Assembly (NCBI RefSeq): GCF_033546935.1
Contig: NZ_CP137854.1
Location: 248,001-312,000, forward strand
Direction of reading: 5' to 3'
Length of the DNA: 64,000 nucleotides
From: Xylophilus sp. GOD-11R
GTDB lineage: Bacteria > Pseudomonadota > Gammaproteobacteria > Burkholderiales > Burkholderiaceae_C
In this document: positions 1 through 7,989 of the stretch, piece after piece
Position numbering within the stretch: position 1 is the stretch's first letter
Layout: each line of letters opens with the position of its first letter
The notes under the pieces: model-generated
Told to the model about the DNA's origin: nothing
The model's database searches: none
What the model saw: the letters and a program-made list of their open reading frames with translations, nothing else
Translations under genes and position numbers: made by a program

Positions 1-813
1 CCGCGTGTGGCCGAGCTCTTCGAAGCCCGTTCGCCCAAGGACAAGGGCATGCTGGCCGAGATGACCGGTACCGTGTCCTTCGGCAAGGAAACTAAGGGCA
101 AGGTCCGGCTGCAGATCACCGATCCGGAAGGCAAGGTCTGGGATGAACTGATCCCCAAGGAAAAGAACATCCTGGTGCACGAAGGCCAGGTCGTGAACAA
201 GGGCGAGTCCGTCGTCGACGGTCCGGCCGATCCGCAGGACATCCTGCGCCTGCTGGGTATCGAGGAACTCTCGCGCTACATCGTCGATGAAGTGCAGGAC
301 GTCTACCGTCTCCAGGGCGTGAAGATCAACGACAAGCACATCGAGGTGATCGTTCGCCAGATGCTGCGTCGTGTGGTCGTCGAGAACCCGGGTGAGTCCG
401 GCTACATCGGCGGCGAACAGGTCGAGCGTTCGGAGATGCTCAACACCAACGATCGCCTCCGTGGCGAGAGCAAGGTGCCGGCGACCTACACCAACCTGCT
501 GCTGGGTATCACCAAGGCGTCCCTGTCGACCGACTCGTTCATCTCGGCGGCTTCCTTCCAGGAAACCACCCGCGTGCTGACCGAAGCGGCCATCATGGGC
601 AAGCGCGACGAGCTGCGCGGCCTGAAGGAAAACGTCATCGTCGGCCGCCTGATCCCTGCAGGCACCGGCATGGCCTACCACAACGCCCGCAAGGTGAAGG
701 ACGAGATGGACGAGGCCGAACGGACCGCCATCGCCGAAGCCGAAGCTGCTGAAATGAGCGGTGACGGCCTGGGCGACATCGCCGAAACCAGCGAAGGCGC
801 TTCCGCCGAATAA
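1..813 (+). CDS. rpoC: DNA-directed RNA polymerase subunit beta' (C-terminal part)
   Basis: This is the C-terminal end of the RNA polymerase beta' subunit; the reading frame is open from base 1, so the gene begins upstream of the window. The visible 270 residues start with [14 protein letters not shown], the conserved run seen in proteobacterial RpoC, and contain the downstream stretch [20 protein letters not shown] and the late motif [16 protein letters not shown], both typical of the beta' C-terminus near the omega contact. A strong intrinsic terminator follows 24 bases after the stop, so this is the end of the rpoBC transcription unit. Identity is secure. Confidence 0.98.
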   Translation, partial: PRVAELFEARSPKDKGMLAEMTGTVSFGKETKGKVRLQITDPEGKVWDELIPKEKNILVHEGQVVNKGESVVDGPADPQDILRLLGIEELSRYIVDEVQDVYRLQGVKINDKHIEVIVRQMLRRVVVENPGESGYIGGEQVERSEMLNTNDRLRGESKVPATYTNLLLGITKASLSTDSFISAASFQETTRVLTEAAIMGKRDELRGLKENVIVGRLIPAGTGMAYHNARKVKDEMDEAERTAIAEAEAAEMSGDGLGDIAETSEGASAE

Positions 814-837
814 GGCGGGCGCCGGCGCCGAGCCGAG

Positions 838-872
838 CCCCGGCCTGCTTCGGCAGGGCCGGGGTTTTTTTT
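838..872 (+). terminator. Intrinsic terminator after rpoC
   Basis: A GC-rich stem (838-848 with 853-864, one bulged G, loop TTCG) is followed by eight T residues at 865-872. It lies between the rpoC stop and the next gene and fits a Rho-independent terminator for the rpoBC operon. Confidence 0.9.
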
Positions 873-901
873 GCTCTCGACTTTTTGGAGATACTCGCGC
901 G

Positions 902-1447
902 ATGCGTTGGAGCTTGTGGTGGTGGGTCTTGCCGGCCGTGCTGGCATTCTGGACAGTCGGTGCGCACAACCGGCTGACCCGTTTGCGCGCGTCCGTGTTG
1001 CAGGCCTTCGGGCAACTGGATGCGGCCATGACCTTGTGGATCGAACTGGTCCCGCCGGTCTCCGACGCGGTCCGCACCGATGAAACGACGCCGGGTGTCG
1101 CCGAAGAGGCAGGATGGGCCGGCCTGCGAGCGGCCGCCGTACAGCTCGCCGCCTGCCTGTCGGTGACACGCCAACGTCGGCAACGCCGCGCGGACGTCGC
1201 CGCGCTATCGGCGGCACGCGACGTGCTTCGGGATGCCTGGCAGCGCCTGCTGGTCGACATGCCGCGTTTCGGCGGCCAGGCCCAGCCCGGCAGCATCCAC
1301 CTCGTCTGGGAGCAGCGGGACACGCAAGTGCAGCTCGCGGCTGACCAGTACAACCTGGCGGTCGGCCAATACAACGCCGCCTTGCACCAGTTCCCGGCGG
1401 TGATCCTGACGTGGCTGCTGCGATTGCGCCATGCGCAAGCCCTATGA
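902..1447 (+). CDS. LemA-like membrane-anchored protein
   Basis: A protein of 181 residues with an N-terminal hydrophobic anchor (about residues 3-22, Trp-rich) followed by a helical domain. The segment HNRLTRLRASVLQAFGQLDA right after the anchor and the C-terminal run with paired Tyr-Asn (YNLAVGQYNAALHQFP) match the pattern of the LemA family, whose cellular function is poorly defined. It is shorter and more divergent than typical LemA. The start at 902 was chosen because GGAG lies about 13 bases upstream and the ATG leads straight into the anchor; a longer in-frame start at 761 would overlap rpoC and the terminator. It overlaps rsmB by ATGA, so the two are likely translationally coupled. 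It could also be annotated simply as hypothetical. Confidence 0.7.
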   Translation: MRWSLWWWVLPAVLAFWTVGAHNRLTRLRASVLQAFGQLDAAMTLWIELVPPVSDAVRTDETTPGVAEEAGWAGLRAAAVQLAACLSVTRQRRQRRADVAALSAARDVLRDAWQRLLVDMPRFGGQAQPGSIHLVWEQRDTQVQLAADQYNLAVGQYNAALHQFPAVILTWLLRLRHAQAL

Positions 1448-2835
1448 ACCCGTCTTCTTCCGTGCCTTCATCTCCCGTTTCCTCTTCTTCTTCTCTTTCT
1501 CCCGAACTCTGGCAACAGCTGCAGCAGGTGGCCGAAGTGCTGGCGGCCGTGCGTGGGGGCCGCTCCGCGCCGGTCGCGCTCGAAGCGGTACCGGTGGCGC
1601 TGCGGCCCGGCGTACGCGCGCTGGTGTTCCAGGTGCTGCGGGTGCTGGGCCGGGCCGAAGCCTTGCGTCGCAAGCTTGCCACCCGTACGCCGCCGCCGCT
1701 GCCCGACGCCTTGCTGTGCGCCGCATTGGCCCTGATCTGGCGCCAGGCCGATGCGCCCTACGAATCCTTCACGCTGGTCGACCAGGCGGTCGAGGCTGCC
1801 AAGCGCAACCCCGCGATTCGACCCCAGTCCGGCTTCATCAACGCCTGCCTGCGACGTTTCCTGCGTGAGCAGGAAGCGCTGGTCGCCGCCACCGACTCCG
1901 AACCACTGGCCGCGTGGAACCATCCGCGCTGGTGGATCGAGCGGCTCAAGCGTGACCACCCGCGGCAGTGGCAGGAGATCCTGCGCGCCGACAACTCCCA
2001 CGCGCCCATGACCCTGCGCGTCAACCGGCTCAAGACCACCCGCGAGGCGGTGTTGCGCCGGTTCGAAGCGTCCAACCTGCGAGCCGAGCCCGTGGGCGAC
2101 TGGGGCATCGTGCTGGGGCATCCGCTGCCGGTGGACCAGATTCCCGGATTCGCCGAAGGCGAGGTGTCGGTGCAGGATGCAGCCGCGCAGATTGCTGCGC
2201 CGCTGCTGCTCGACGGCATGGATCTGCGGCAACCGCTGCAGGTGCTCGACGCCTGCGCCGCCCCCGGTGGCAAGACCGCCCATCTGGTCGAGTTCGCCGG
2301 CCGGGATGCGCCGTTGTCGGTCACCGCGCTCGACATCGACCCCCAGCGCTGCGAGCGCATCCACCAGACCCTGGCGCGCCTGGGTATCGAAGACCGGGTG
2401 CAGGTGCTCGCCGCCGACGCCCAGGAGCCCGCACGCTGGTGGCCGCAGCACCGTGACCGCGAACTTTTCGATGCCATCCTGCTCGACGCACCCTGCACTG
2501 CCTCCGGCATCGTGCGGCGCCAGCCGGACGTGCGCTGGCTGCGCCGCGAGAGCGATATCGCCCAGCTGGCCATCATCCAGGCCGGTTTGCTGACTCGTCT
2601 CTGGCCCTTGTTGCGCCCCGGCGGACGACTGCTCTACTGCACCTGTTCGGTGTTTCGCGACGAGGGCGAGCACCAGATCGAAGCGTTTCTTGCGCACAAC
2701 ACCGACGCGGTTTTACTGCCATCGCCCGGCCATTTGCTTCCGCGCGATGCCGCCATGACGATGGGTGTCGGGGACAATCTGCCGGGTGACCACGACGGCT
2801 TCTTCCACGCCCTGCTCCACAAACGTGGCCCCTGA
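1444..2835 (+). CDS. rsmB: 16S rRNA (cytosine(967)-C(5))-methyltransferase
   Basis: RsmB methylates C967 of 16S rRNA using S-adenosylmethionine. The 463-residue protein has an N-terminal NusB-like helical domain (about residues 20-150) and a C-terminal Rossmann methyltransferase domain. Diagnostic motifs are DACAAPGGKTAHLVE (SAM binding), LDAPCTASGIVRRQPD with one functional Cys and CTCSVF with the second Cys. The start at 1444 gives an ATGA overlap with the LemA-like gene; an in-frame start at 1411 would lie deeper in that gene. The N-terminus is preceded by a Ser/Pro-rich stretch. Order and family are typical of Comamonadaceae. Cytoplasmic. Confidence 0.95.
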   Translation: MNPSSSVPSSPVSSSSSLSPELWQQLQQVAEVLAAVRGGRSAPVALEAVPVALRPGVRALVFQVLRVLGRAEALRRKLATRTPPPLPDALLCAALALIWRQADAPYESFTLVDQAVEAAKRNPAIRPQSGFINACLRRFLREQEALVAATDSEPLAAWNHPRWWIERLKRDHPRQWQEILRADNSHAPMTLRVNRLKTTREAVLRRFEASNLRAEPVGDWGIVLGHPLPVDQIPGFAEGEVSVQDAAAQIAAPLLLDGMDLRQPLQVLDACAAPGGKTAHLVEFAGRDAPLSVTALDIDPQRCERIHQTLARLGIEDRVQVLAADAQEPARWWPQHRDRELFDAILLDAPCTASGIVRRQPDVRWLRRESDIAQLAIIQAGLLTRLWPLLRPGGRLLYCTCSVFRDEGEHQIEAFLAHNTDAVLLPSPGHLLPRDAAMTMGVGDNLPGDHDGFFHALLHKRGP

Positions 2836-3439
2836 CGCGCTCAGGCGCTCACTTTTGCGCACCGCGCCGCTGCTTTTGCTCGGTGGATCCGCCCTGAAAG
2901 CCCGGGCCGACGGCCAGGCGGTCGACGTTCCGCAGTTGCGGATCGAACGCAACGAAGACGGTCTGTACCTTTGGGCGACCGTCGGATTCGACCTTCCGCC
3001 CCTCGTCGAAGACGCCTTGTTGAAAGGCGTCGCGCTGTTTTTCGTTGCGCAAGTGGGCGTCATGCGCGATCGCTGGTACTGGGCCGACGAAAGAGTCGCC
3101 TTCGCCGAACGCCACATGCGCCTGGTCTACCAGCCGCTCACCCGGCGCTTCCGGCTCAACGTATCTCCATCGGCCTTCAGTTCCGGGCTGGGCGTCTCGC
3201 TCAGCCAGACCTTCGAGGACATCGCCGAGGCGCTGGACGCGGTGCGCCGCATCGCACGCTGGCGCATCGCCGAGATCGCGCAGCTCGACGCGGCCGGCCG
3301 TTACGAGGTGGAATTCAGTTTTCGGCTCGACACCTCGCAATTGCCCCGTCCGCTGCAGATGGGCGTGGCAGGACGGGCCGACTGGAGCCTGTCGGCCGAG
3401 CGCGTCCTGACGATCGACCCCGCCGTGCTCGTTCGTTGA
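2825..3439 (+). CDS. DUF4390 domain protein, probably exported
   Basis: A 204-residue protein of the DUF4390 family, function unknown. The chosen GTG start at 2825 overlaps the end of rsmB and produces a basic N-terminus (APDALRRSLLR) followed by a hydrophobic Leu-rich stretch and an Ala-x-Ala-like site near residue 25, that is a plausible signal peptide. A longer frame from 2765 exists but lies entirely within rsmB. The rest is predicted beta-rich (RIERNEDGLYLWATVGFDLP; YEVEFSFRLDTSQLPRPLQ). The gene sits directly before the ntrY-type kinase, an arrangement conserved in Burkholderiales, so a periplasmic role linked to that sensor is possible but unproven. Confidence 0.8.
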   Translation: MAPDALRRSLLRTAPLLLLGGSALKARADGQAVDVPQLRIERNEDGLYLWATVGFDLPPLVEDALLKGVALFFVAQVGVMRDRWYWADERVAFAERHMRLVYQPLTRRFRLNVSPSAFSSGLGVSLSQTFEDIAEALDAVRRIARWRIAEIAQLDAAGRYEVEFSFRLDTSQLPRPLQMGVAGRADWSLSAERVLTIDPAVLVR

Positions 3440-3479
3440 GGCCGCCTCCGCCACGCCGCACGAGACGCCGGATCCGCTC

Positions 3480-5762
3480 ATGAAGACATCGCCGGGCTCC
3501 TTTCGGGAACGCTATTCGCTGCTGAGTTCGCGGGCGGTGCGCTGGGCCGTGGGTGTCGGTGCGGCCATCGTCGTGTCCATCGCGCTGGTGCTGCTGTTCC
3601 TGCTCACCCAGGCGACCGACAACCGCGCCCTGTACGAGCAGAACTACGTTCGGCTCTTCGGCATCAACGTCGTCGTCGCCGCCCTGTTGCTGGCCGTCAT
3701 CGGATGGATCGGGCTGCGCCTGTTCGTGCGGCTGCGGCGCGGGCGCTTCGGCAGCCGCCTGCTGATGAAGCTCGCCATCATCTTCGCGGTGCTCGGTTTC
3801 GTGCCGGGCATGCTGATCTACACCGTGTCCTACCAGTTCGTCGCCCGCTCGATCGAGAGCTGGTTCGACGTCAAGGTCGAAGGCGCGCTCGACGCCGGCC
3901 TGAGCCTCGGACGCTCCACGCTCGACGCGCTCGCCAACGACCTCGCCGGCAAGACCCGCGTGGCCGGCGCTCAGCTCGCCAATCTTTCCGACGTCGGTGC
4001 GGGCCTGGCGCTGGAGCGGGTGCGCGACCAGCTCGGCGCCTCCGACGTGGTGCTGTGGAACGCCAGCGGCCATCTGGTGGCCAGTGCGGGCCAGTCGCGC
4101 TTCGAGCTCAACCCGGAGCGGCCCACCCCGCAGATCCTGCGCAACGTGCGCGCCCAGCGTTCCATCGCCCAGGTCGAGGGTCTGGACGAGCCCACGCTGC
4201 CCGAGCAGCCACCGGCGCCCCAGGCGCGCATCAAGGCGCTGGCGCTGGTGACGGCCACCGGCATGGACCTCAACGCCGAACCGCGCTACCTGCAGGTCAC
4301 GCAGGCCTTGCCGCCGACGCTGGTGGCCAACGCCATCGCCGTGCAGGAGGCCTACCGCGAATACCAGGAGCGCGCGCTGGCACGCGGCGGATTGCGGCGC
4401 ATGTATATCGGTACGCTGACGCTCGCGCTGTTTCTCGCGGTCTTCGCCGCGGTGCTGCTGGCGGTGCTGCTCGGCAACCAGCTCGCGCGGCCCCTGTTGG
4501 TGCTGGCCGAAGGCGTGCGCGAAGTCGCGGCGGGGGACCTGAGTCCCAAGTCGGTGTTGCAAGGCAAGGACGAGCTCGGCGGGCTGACACGTTCGTTCGC
4601 GGACATGACGCAGCAGCTCTCCGAAGCCCGGGCGACCGTCGAAAAAAGCATCCAGCAGGTCGACGCCGCGCGCGCCAACCTGCAGACCATCCTCGACAAC
4701 CTGACCGCCGGCGTCATCGTGCTCGACGCGCAAGGCCGCATCCTGTCTTCCAACCCCGGCGCCACGCGCATTTTGCGGGCGCCGCTGGCCGCGCTGGGAG
4801 GCGAATCGCTGCAGCAGATTCCGGGACTCGAAGAGTTCGGCCGGGCCGTGCAGGCGCAGTTCGATGCCTTGCTCGGCGAACGCGACCAGCACGACATCGG
4901 CCACTGGCAACAGTCCTACGAGTTGCACGCCGCGCCCTCCGGCCCGCAACAGGACGCCACCAGCGTTGTCGCGCGGGGCGCCGAACTGCCCGCGTCCACC
5001 CGGCTGCTGGTGTTCGACGATATCTCCGAGATCGTCTCTGCTCAGCGTGCGCGCGCCTGGGGCGAGGTCGCCCGCCGCCTCGCCCACGAAATCAAGAACC
5101 CGCTCACGCCCATCCAGCTGTCGGCAGAGCGGCTGGCCTTCAAGCTCGACGGCAAGGTCGACGCCGCCGGCCAGGCGGTGCTGACGAAGTCGGTCCGGAC
5201 CATCGTCGAACAGGTCGACGCGATGAAACGCCTGGTCAACGAGTTCCGCGACTACGCGCGCCTGCCCACGGCCGAACTCGCGCCGCTCGATCTGAACGCG
5301 CTGGTGGCCGATGTGCTGCTGCTCTACGAGGCCGATCACACGTCCGTGCCGGTCCGCGCCGAATACGACCCCGCCTGCCCGCCGGTACTGGGCGACGCCC
5401 AGCAACTGCGCCAGGTGCTGCACAACCTGGTGCAGAACGCACAGGACGCCACCGAGGCCGCGCAGCACGACCCGGTGCCACCGGTACTCATCCGCACGCG
5501 CTTCAACGAATCGACGAAACGGGTGCGGCTGTCGGTCATCGATTCCGGCATCGGCTTTCCCGAAAACATCCTCCAGCGTGCCTTCGAGCCCTACGTCACC
5601 ACCAAGTCCAAGGGCACCGGACTGGGTTTGGCCGTGGTGCGAAAAATTGCCGATGAACACGGCGCGCGCATCGACATCGGCAACCGTACCGGTGACGGCC
5701 ACGCTCCGGGAGCACAAGTGTCGCTATCATTGCCGCTAGCGCCCCGGGAGGCCGACGCCTGA
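3480..5762 (+). CDS. ntrY: NtrY-family transmembrane sensor histidine kinase
   Basis: A 760-residue inner-membrane sensor kinase. Three hydrophobic segments lie near residues 20-42, 61-84 and 97-121 and a fourth near 305-330, followed by a HAMP linker, a PAS-like region (about 395-510) and the kinase core. The phosphoacceptor is His536 in LAHEIKNPLTP; N, G1 and G2 boxes follow as NLVQNAQDATEA, DSGIGFPE and GTGLGLAVVRK. The layout, with a large periplasmic loop between the third and fourth segments, is that of NtrY, which in related bacteria senses nitrogen or redox/envelope state. The partner regulator is the next gene, 72 bases downstream. Confidence 0.88.
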   Translation: MKTSPGSFRERYSLLSSRAVRWAVGVGAAIVVSIALVLLFLLTQATDNRALYEQNYVRLFGINVVVAALLLAVIGWIGLRLFVRLRRGRFGSRLLMKLAIIFAVLGFVPGMLIYTVSYQFVARSIESWFDVKVEGALDAGLSLGRSTLDALANDLAGKTRVAGAQLANLSDVGAGLALERVRDQLGASDVVLWNASGHLVASAGQSRFELNPERPTPQILRNVRAQRSIAQVEGLDEPTLPEQPPAPQARIKALALVTATGMDLNAEPRYLQVTQALPPTLVANAIAVQEAYREYQERALARGGLRRMYIGTLTLALFLAVFAAVLLAVLLGNQLARPLLVLAEGVREVAAGDLSPKSVLQGKDELGGLTRSFADMTQQLSEARATVEKSIQQVDAARANLQTILDNLTAGVIVLDAQGRILSSNPGATRILRAPLAALGGESLQQIPGLEEFGRAVQAQFDALLGERDQHDIGHWQQSYELHAAPSGPQQDATSVVARGAELPASTRLLVFDDISEIVSAQRARAWGEVARRLAHEIKNPLTPIQLSAERLAFKLDGKVDAAGQAVLTKSVRTIVEQVDAMKRLVNEFRDYARLPTAELAPLDLNALVADVLLLYEADHTSVPVRAEYDPACPPVLGDAQQLRQVLHNLVQNAQDATEAAQHDPVPPVLIRTRFNESTKRVRLSVIDSGIGFPENILQRAFEPYVTTKSKGTGLGLAVVRKIADEHGARIDIGNRTGDGHAPGAQVSLSLPLAPREADA

Positions 5763-5834
5763 TCCACAAGACTTCGGCATCCACGAGAGGCACCACCTCC
5801 ACAGTCTTTCTGACGGCTCAACGCAGTCCAAGCA

Positions 5835-6563
5835 ATGGCAAATATCCTGGTGGTCGACGACGAACTGGGCATCCGGGACCTGCTCTCGGAAATTCTCAAC
5901 GACGAAGGCCATAGCGTCGAACTTGCTGAAAACGCGGCACAGGCGCGTGAAGCACGTGCCGCCAGCAACTTCGATCTCGTGCTGCTCGATATCTGGATGC
6001 CCGACACCGACGGCGTGTCGCTTCTCAAGGAATGGGCCGCCGCCGGCAGCCTCAGCATGCCGGTCATCATGATGAGCGGGCACGCCACCATCGACACCGC
6101 GGTCGAGGCCACCCGCATCGGCGCCCATGCCTTCCTCGAAAAACCGATCACGCTGCAGAAGCTGTTGAAGAGCGTCGAGAACGCGCTGCAGCGAAGCCTG
6201 CCACCGCCACCTCCACCGCCTGCGCGATTCGTGGCAGCCGCGTCGCCGACGATCGCGCCCGCGCAGCGCCAGGCATCGGCCGATGGATACGCCGCGCCCG
6301 CGATACCCATCCAGCCGCCGGTGGCTGCGGCGGCGCCCGTGGTCGACAACACCCCGCGCCAGCACCAATCCTTCGACCTCGACCGTCCCCTGCGCGAGGC
6401 GCGTGATGGTTTCGAGAAGGCTTACTTCGAGTTCCACCTGGTGCAAGAGGGCGGTTCGATGACCCGGGTCGCGGAGAAGACCGGGCTGGAGCGAACGCAT
6501 CTGTATCGCAAACTGCGGCAGCTCGGCGTCGATCTCGGCCGAGCCAAAAGAAACCTGGCCTGA
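5835..6563 (+). CDS. NtrX-like response regulator without AAA+ domain
   Basis: A 242-residue response regulator with an N-terminal receiver domain (about 1-120: acidic pair Asp8-Asp9, phosphoacceptor Asp52 in LLDIWMPD, conserved Lys in LEKPI) and a C-terminal Fis-type helix-turn-helix (about 190-240: MTRVAEKTGLERTHLYRKLR). Between them is only a Pro/Ala-rich linker starting with six prolines. Canonical NtrX has a sigma-54 AAA+ ATPase domain of about 230 residues in this place, so this protein cannot activate sigma-54 in the usual way and more likely works as a DNA-binding repressor or as an activator of another sigma factor. Its neighbour ntrY is the expected cognate kinase. Confidence 0.85.
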   Translation: MANILVVDDELGIRDLLSEILNDEGHSVELAENAAQAREARAASNFDLVLLDIWMPDTDGVSLLKEWAAAGSLSMPVIMMSGHATIDTAVEATRIGAHAFLEKPITLQKLLKSVENALQRSLPPPPPPPARFVAAASPTIAPAQRQASADGYAAPAIPIQPPVAAAAPVVDNTPRQHQSFDLDRPLREARDGFEKAYFEFHLVQEGGSMTRVAEKTGLERTHLYRKLRQLGVDLGRAKRNLA

Positions 6564-6565
6564 AG

Positions 6566-6594
6566 CTTGTGATGGCGCGCGCGCGTGCTATACT
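6566..6594 (+). promoter_or_regulatory. Probable promoter of tRNA-Phe
   Basis: A good -10 box TATACT (6589-6594) lies 12 bases before the tRNA 5' end. A weak -35 candidate CTTGTG (6566-6571) is 17 bases upstream of it. The GC-rich alternating stretch between them is unusual for a spacer. Confidence 0.55.
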
Positions 6595-6605
6595 GCGAGG
6601 CTCCC

Positions 6606-6681
6606 GGCCCGGTAGCTCAGTTGGTAGAGCAGCGGATTGAAAATCCGCGTGTCGATGGTTCGATTCCGTCCCAGGCCACCA
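6606..6681 (+). tRNA. tRNA-Phe (GAA)
   Basis: A 76-nt cloverleaf with anticodon GAA at 6639-6641, encoded 3' CCA (6679-6681), D stem GCTC/GAGC, anticodon stem GCGGA/TCCGC and T stem GATGG/CCGTC with one G-T wobble. In the acceptor stem position 5 (C, base 6610) faces position 68 (A, base 6673), a mismatch inside an otherwise perfect seven-pair helix. The tRNA is flanked by its own promoter and terminator, so it is probably expressed. The mismatch is reported separately as a finding. Confidence 0.95.
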
Positions 6682-6688
6682 AAATTGC

Positions 6689-6722
6689 AAAGCCCCTGAT
6701 CAGAAATGGTCAGGGGCTTTTT
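6689..6722 (+). terminator. Intrinsic terminator after tRNA-Phe
   Basis: An 11-bp perfect stem (6689-6699 with 6710-6720, containing GCCCCTGA/TCAGGGGC) with a 10-nt loop runs into a T tract (6718-6722). It ends the tRNA transcript 7 bases after the CCA. Confidence 0.9.
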
Positions 6723-7606
6723 GCGTTCTGGGCTTTGCGCCATGGAGAAATGTCAAGCAAGGCAGAGAGTCAATTTTTACTCGGTTGCATGCATTTTTAA
6801 ATCTTTGAGCATTTGGCACGGTGAGTCGTGGTCGTTTGCGCTGCCTTTAAGCCAAAAGTCAACCTCTGAAGCTGAATATTAAAATGTTCCGAGGCTAGGC
6901 AACCAACCAAAATATGAGGTTGCCTGCGTCTATAAAAACTCGAACTTCAAATTGTCAAGCTGCTTAGAAGGCTGACCAAAACACTTCTAGGCTGAAACAA
7001 GGGGGGTACTTGCTCCGCGCGCCCTTTAGCGCTGCCATGCGCATTTTTCCATGGGGCTTGATCCAGCGCTTGCCCCCATTTGAAAAGAGCATAAAGCCGG
7101 TCGATACCCCTGCATTGCCATATCTTGAGGCACCCGTCGCAAAAGCGTGCAGTGAGACTGCTTGCTGAGCCTCCCGGCATTCAAGATCTGTTTCTTGCGC
7201 TGTCCCATGTGGATGTCTTCAGCGCTGCTCAAGAAGGATGGGTCGCAATTGCTGCCTGGGCCGCAAGTCGATTTCGCCACTGCCTCCAGCAAGCAAACTT
7301 CGAAGCGATCGCCAGTTCGAAGTTGGCGATGACGCTGCACAAGCGACCGCATCAAAATTCATAGTCGGTATGAGCCCTTCACTCTTCTCACCAACGCAAC
7401 GTCCAGTTCGCAAGTGTCGCCGCTCTACTCGTTATGAAAAACCTTGCGTCCGGACACGGTAAGTAAGTAAATGTTGGTTATGATGGGTGGGAACTTTGGC
7501 CGGAGATGGCCATGATTCTCCGCCGATACGGTTGCCTTGGCGTAACGCGCGCTCAGCTTTTTGGCTTCCTAAAATTTTTTATTGCCGCGACAACGGGAGT
7601 GCAATT
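6723..7606. other. Gene-poor, lower-GC stretch downstream of tRNA-Phe
   Basis: No convincing gene is seen in these 884 bases on either strand. GC content is visibly lower than in the core genes to the left. The short open frames here (for example 7026-7355 on the minus strand and 7125-7364 on the plus strand) show no recognisable motif, lack good ribosome-binding sites and overlap each other on opposite strands. The stretch may hold remnants of a decayed gene; it marks the border of the lower-GC segment that runs to about 10.9 kb. No integrase or duplicated tRNA 3' end was found. Confidence 0.5.
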
Positions 7607-7987
7607 TTGAATATCGGGATCTTTTTTCTTGCGCTGGTCAGTATTTTCATGTCTGCCTCCGCGCAGATTGCCCTGAAGCGTGGCCTCTCGACAGAACGTG
7701 TGATTGCCGCGTTACAGCATCAAAACTACGGGCAGTTTGCGTCATTCGTTTTAGTCTCCCCGTGGGTAATATCAGGACTGGCACTTTATGTATTGAGCAT
7801 GGTGTGCTGGATTGCAGTGCTTACCAAAACGCAAGTGAGCGTGGCTTATCCGATGGTGGGGCTCGGCTTCGTGTTTACCGCTGTCGCGGGCTTCTTTCTG
7901 TTCGGTGAGGGAGTTACGGTGCAAAAGATATTGGGTATATCTTTAATCATTGCCGGCGTTTACACCCTGGCGCGCTCTGGGAGCTAG
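7607..7987 (+). CDS. Small SMR/EamA-type membrane transporter (possible lipid-linked sugar flippase)
   Basis: A 126-residue protein with four predicted membrane helices (about residues 3-22, 45-68, 73-94 and 99-122). The pattern, including SAYPMVGLGF-like VSVAYPMVGLGFVFTAVAG and the last helix LGISLIIAGVYTL, fits the small multidrug resistance/EamA superfamily, close to ArnE/ArnF-type flippases. The TTG start at 7607 was chosen because GGGAG sits 7 bases upstream and the protein then begins directly with helix 1; a longer frame from 7487 adds a hydrophilic, unconvincing extension. The next gene starts 2 bases after the stop. In this company, movement of a polyprenyl-linked sugar across the inner membrane is a reasonable inference, not shown. 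Confidence 0.75.
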   Translation: MNIGIFFLALVSIFMSASAQIALKRGLSTERVIAALQHQNYGQFASFVLVSPWVISGLALYVLSMVCWIAVLTKTQVSVAYPMVGLGFVFTAVAGFFLFGEGVTVQKILGISLIIAGVYTLARSGS

Positions 7988-7989
7988 GC

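Noticed and set aside
3315..5717. An 800-codon open frame on the minus strand
   Set aside because: It is antisense to the ntrY-type kinase, which has all kinase boxes.
7026..7355. Possible gene on the minus strand in the gene-poor stretch
   Set aside because: No motif, no ribosome-binding site and competing frames on the other strand. A decayed gene cannot be excluded.
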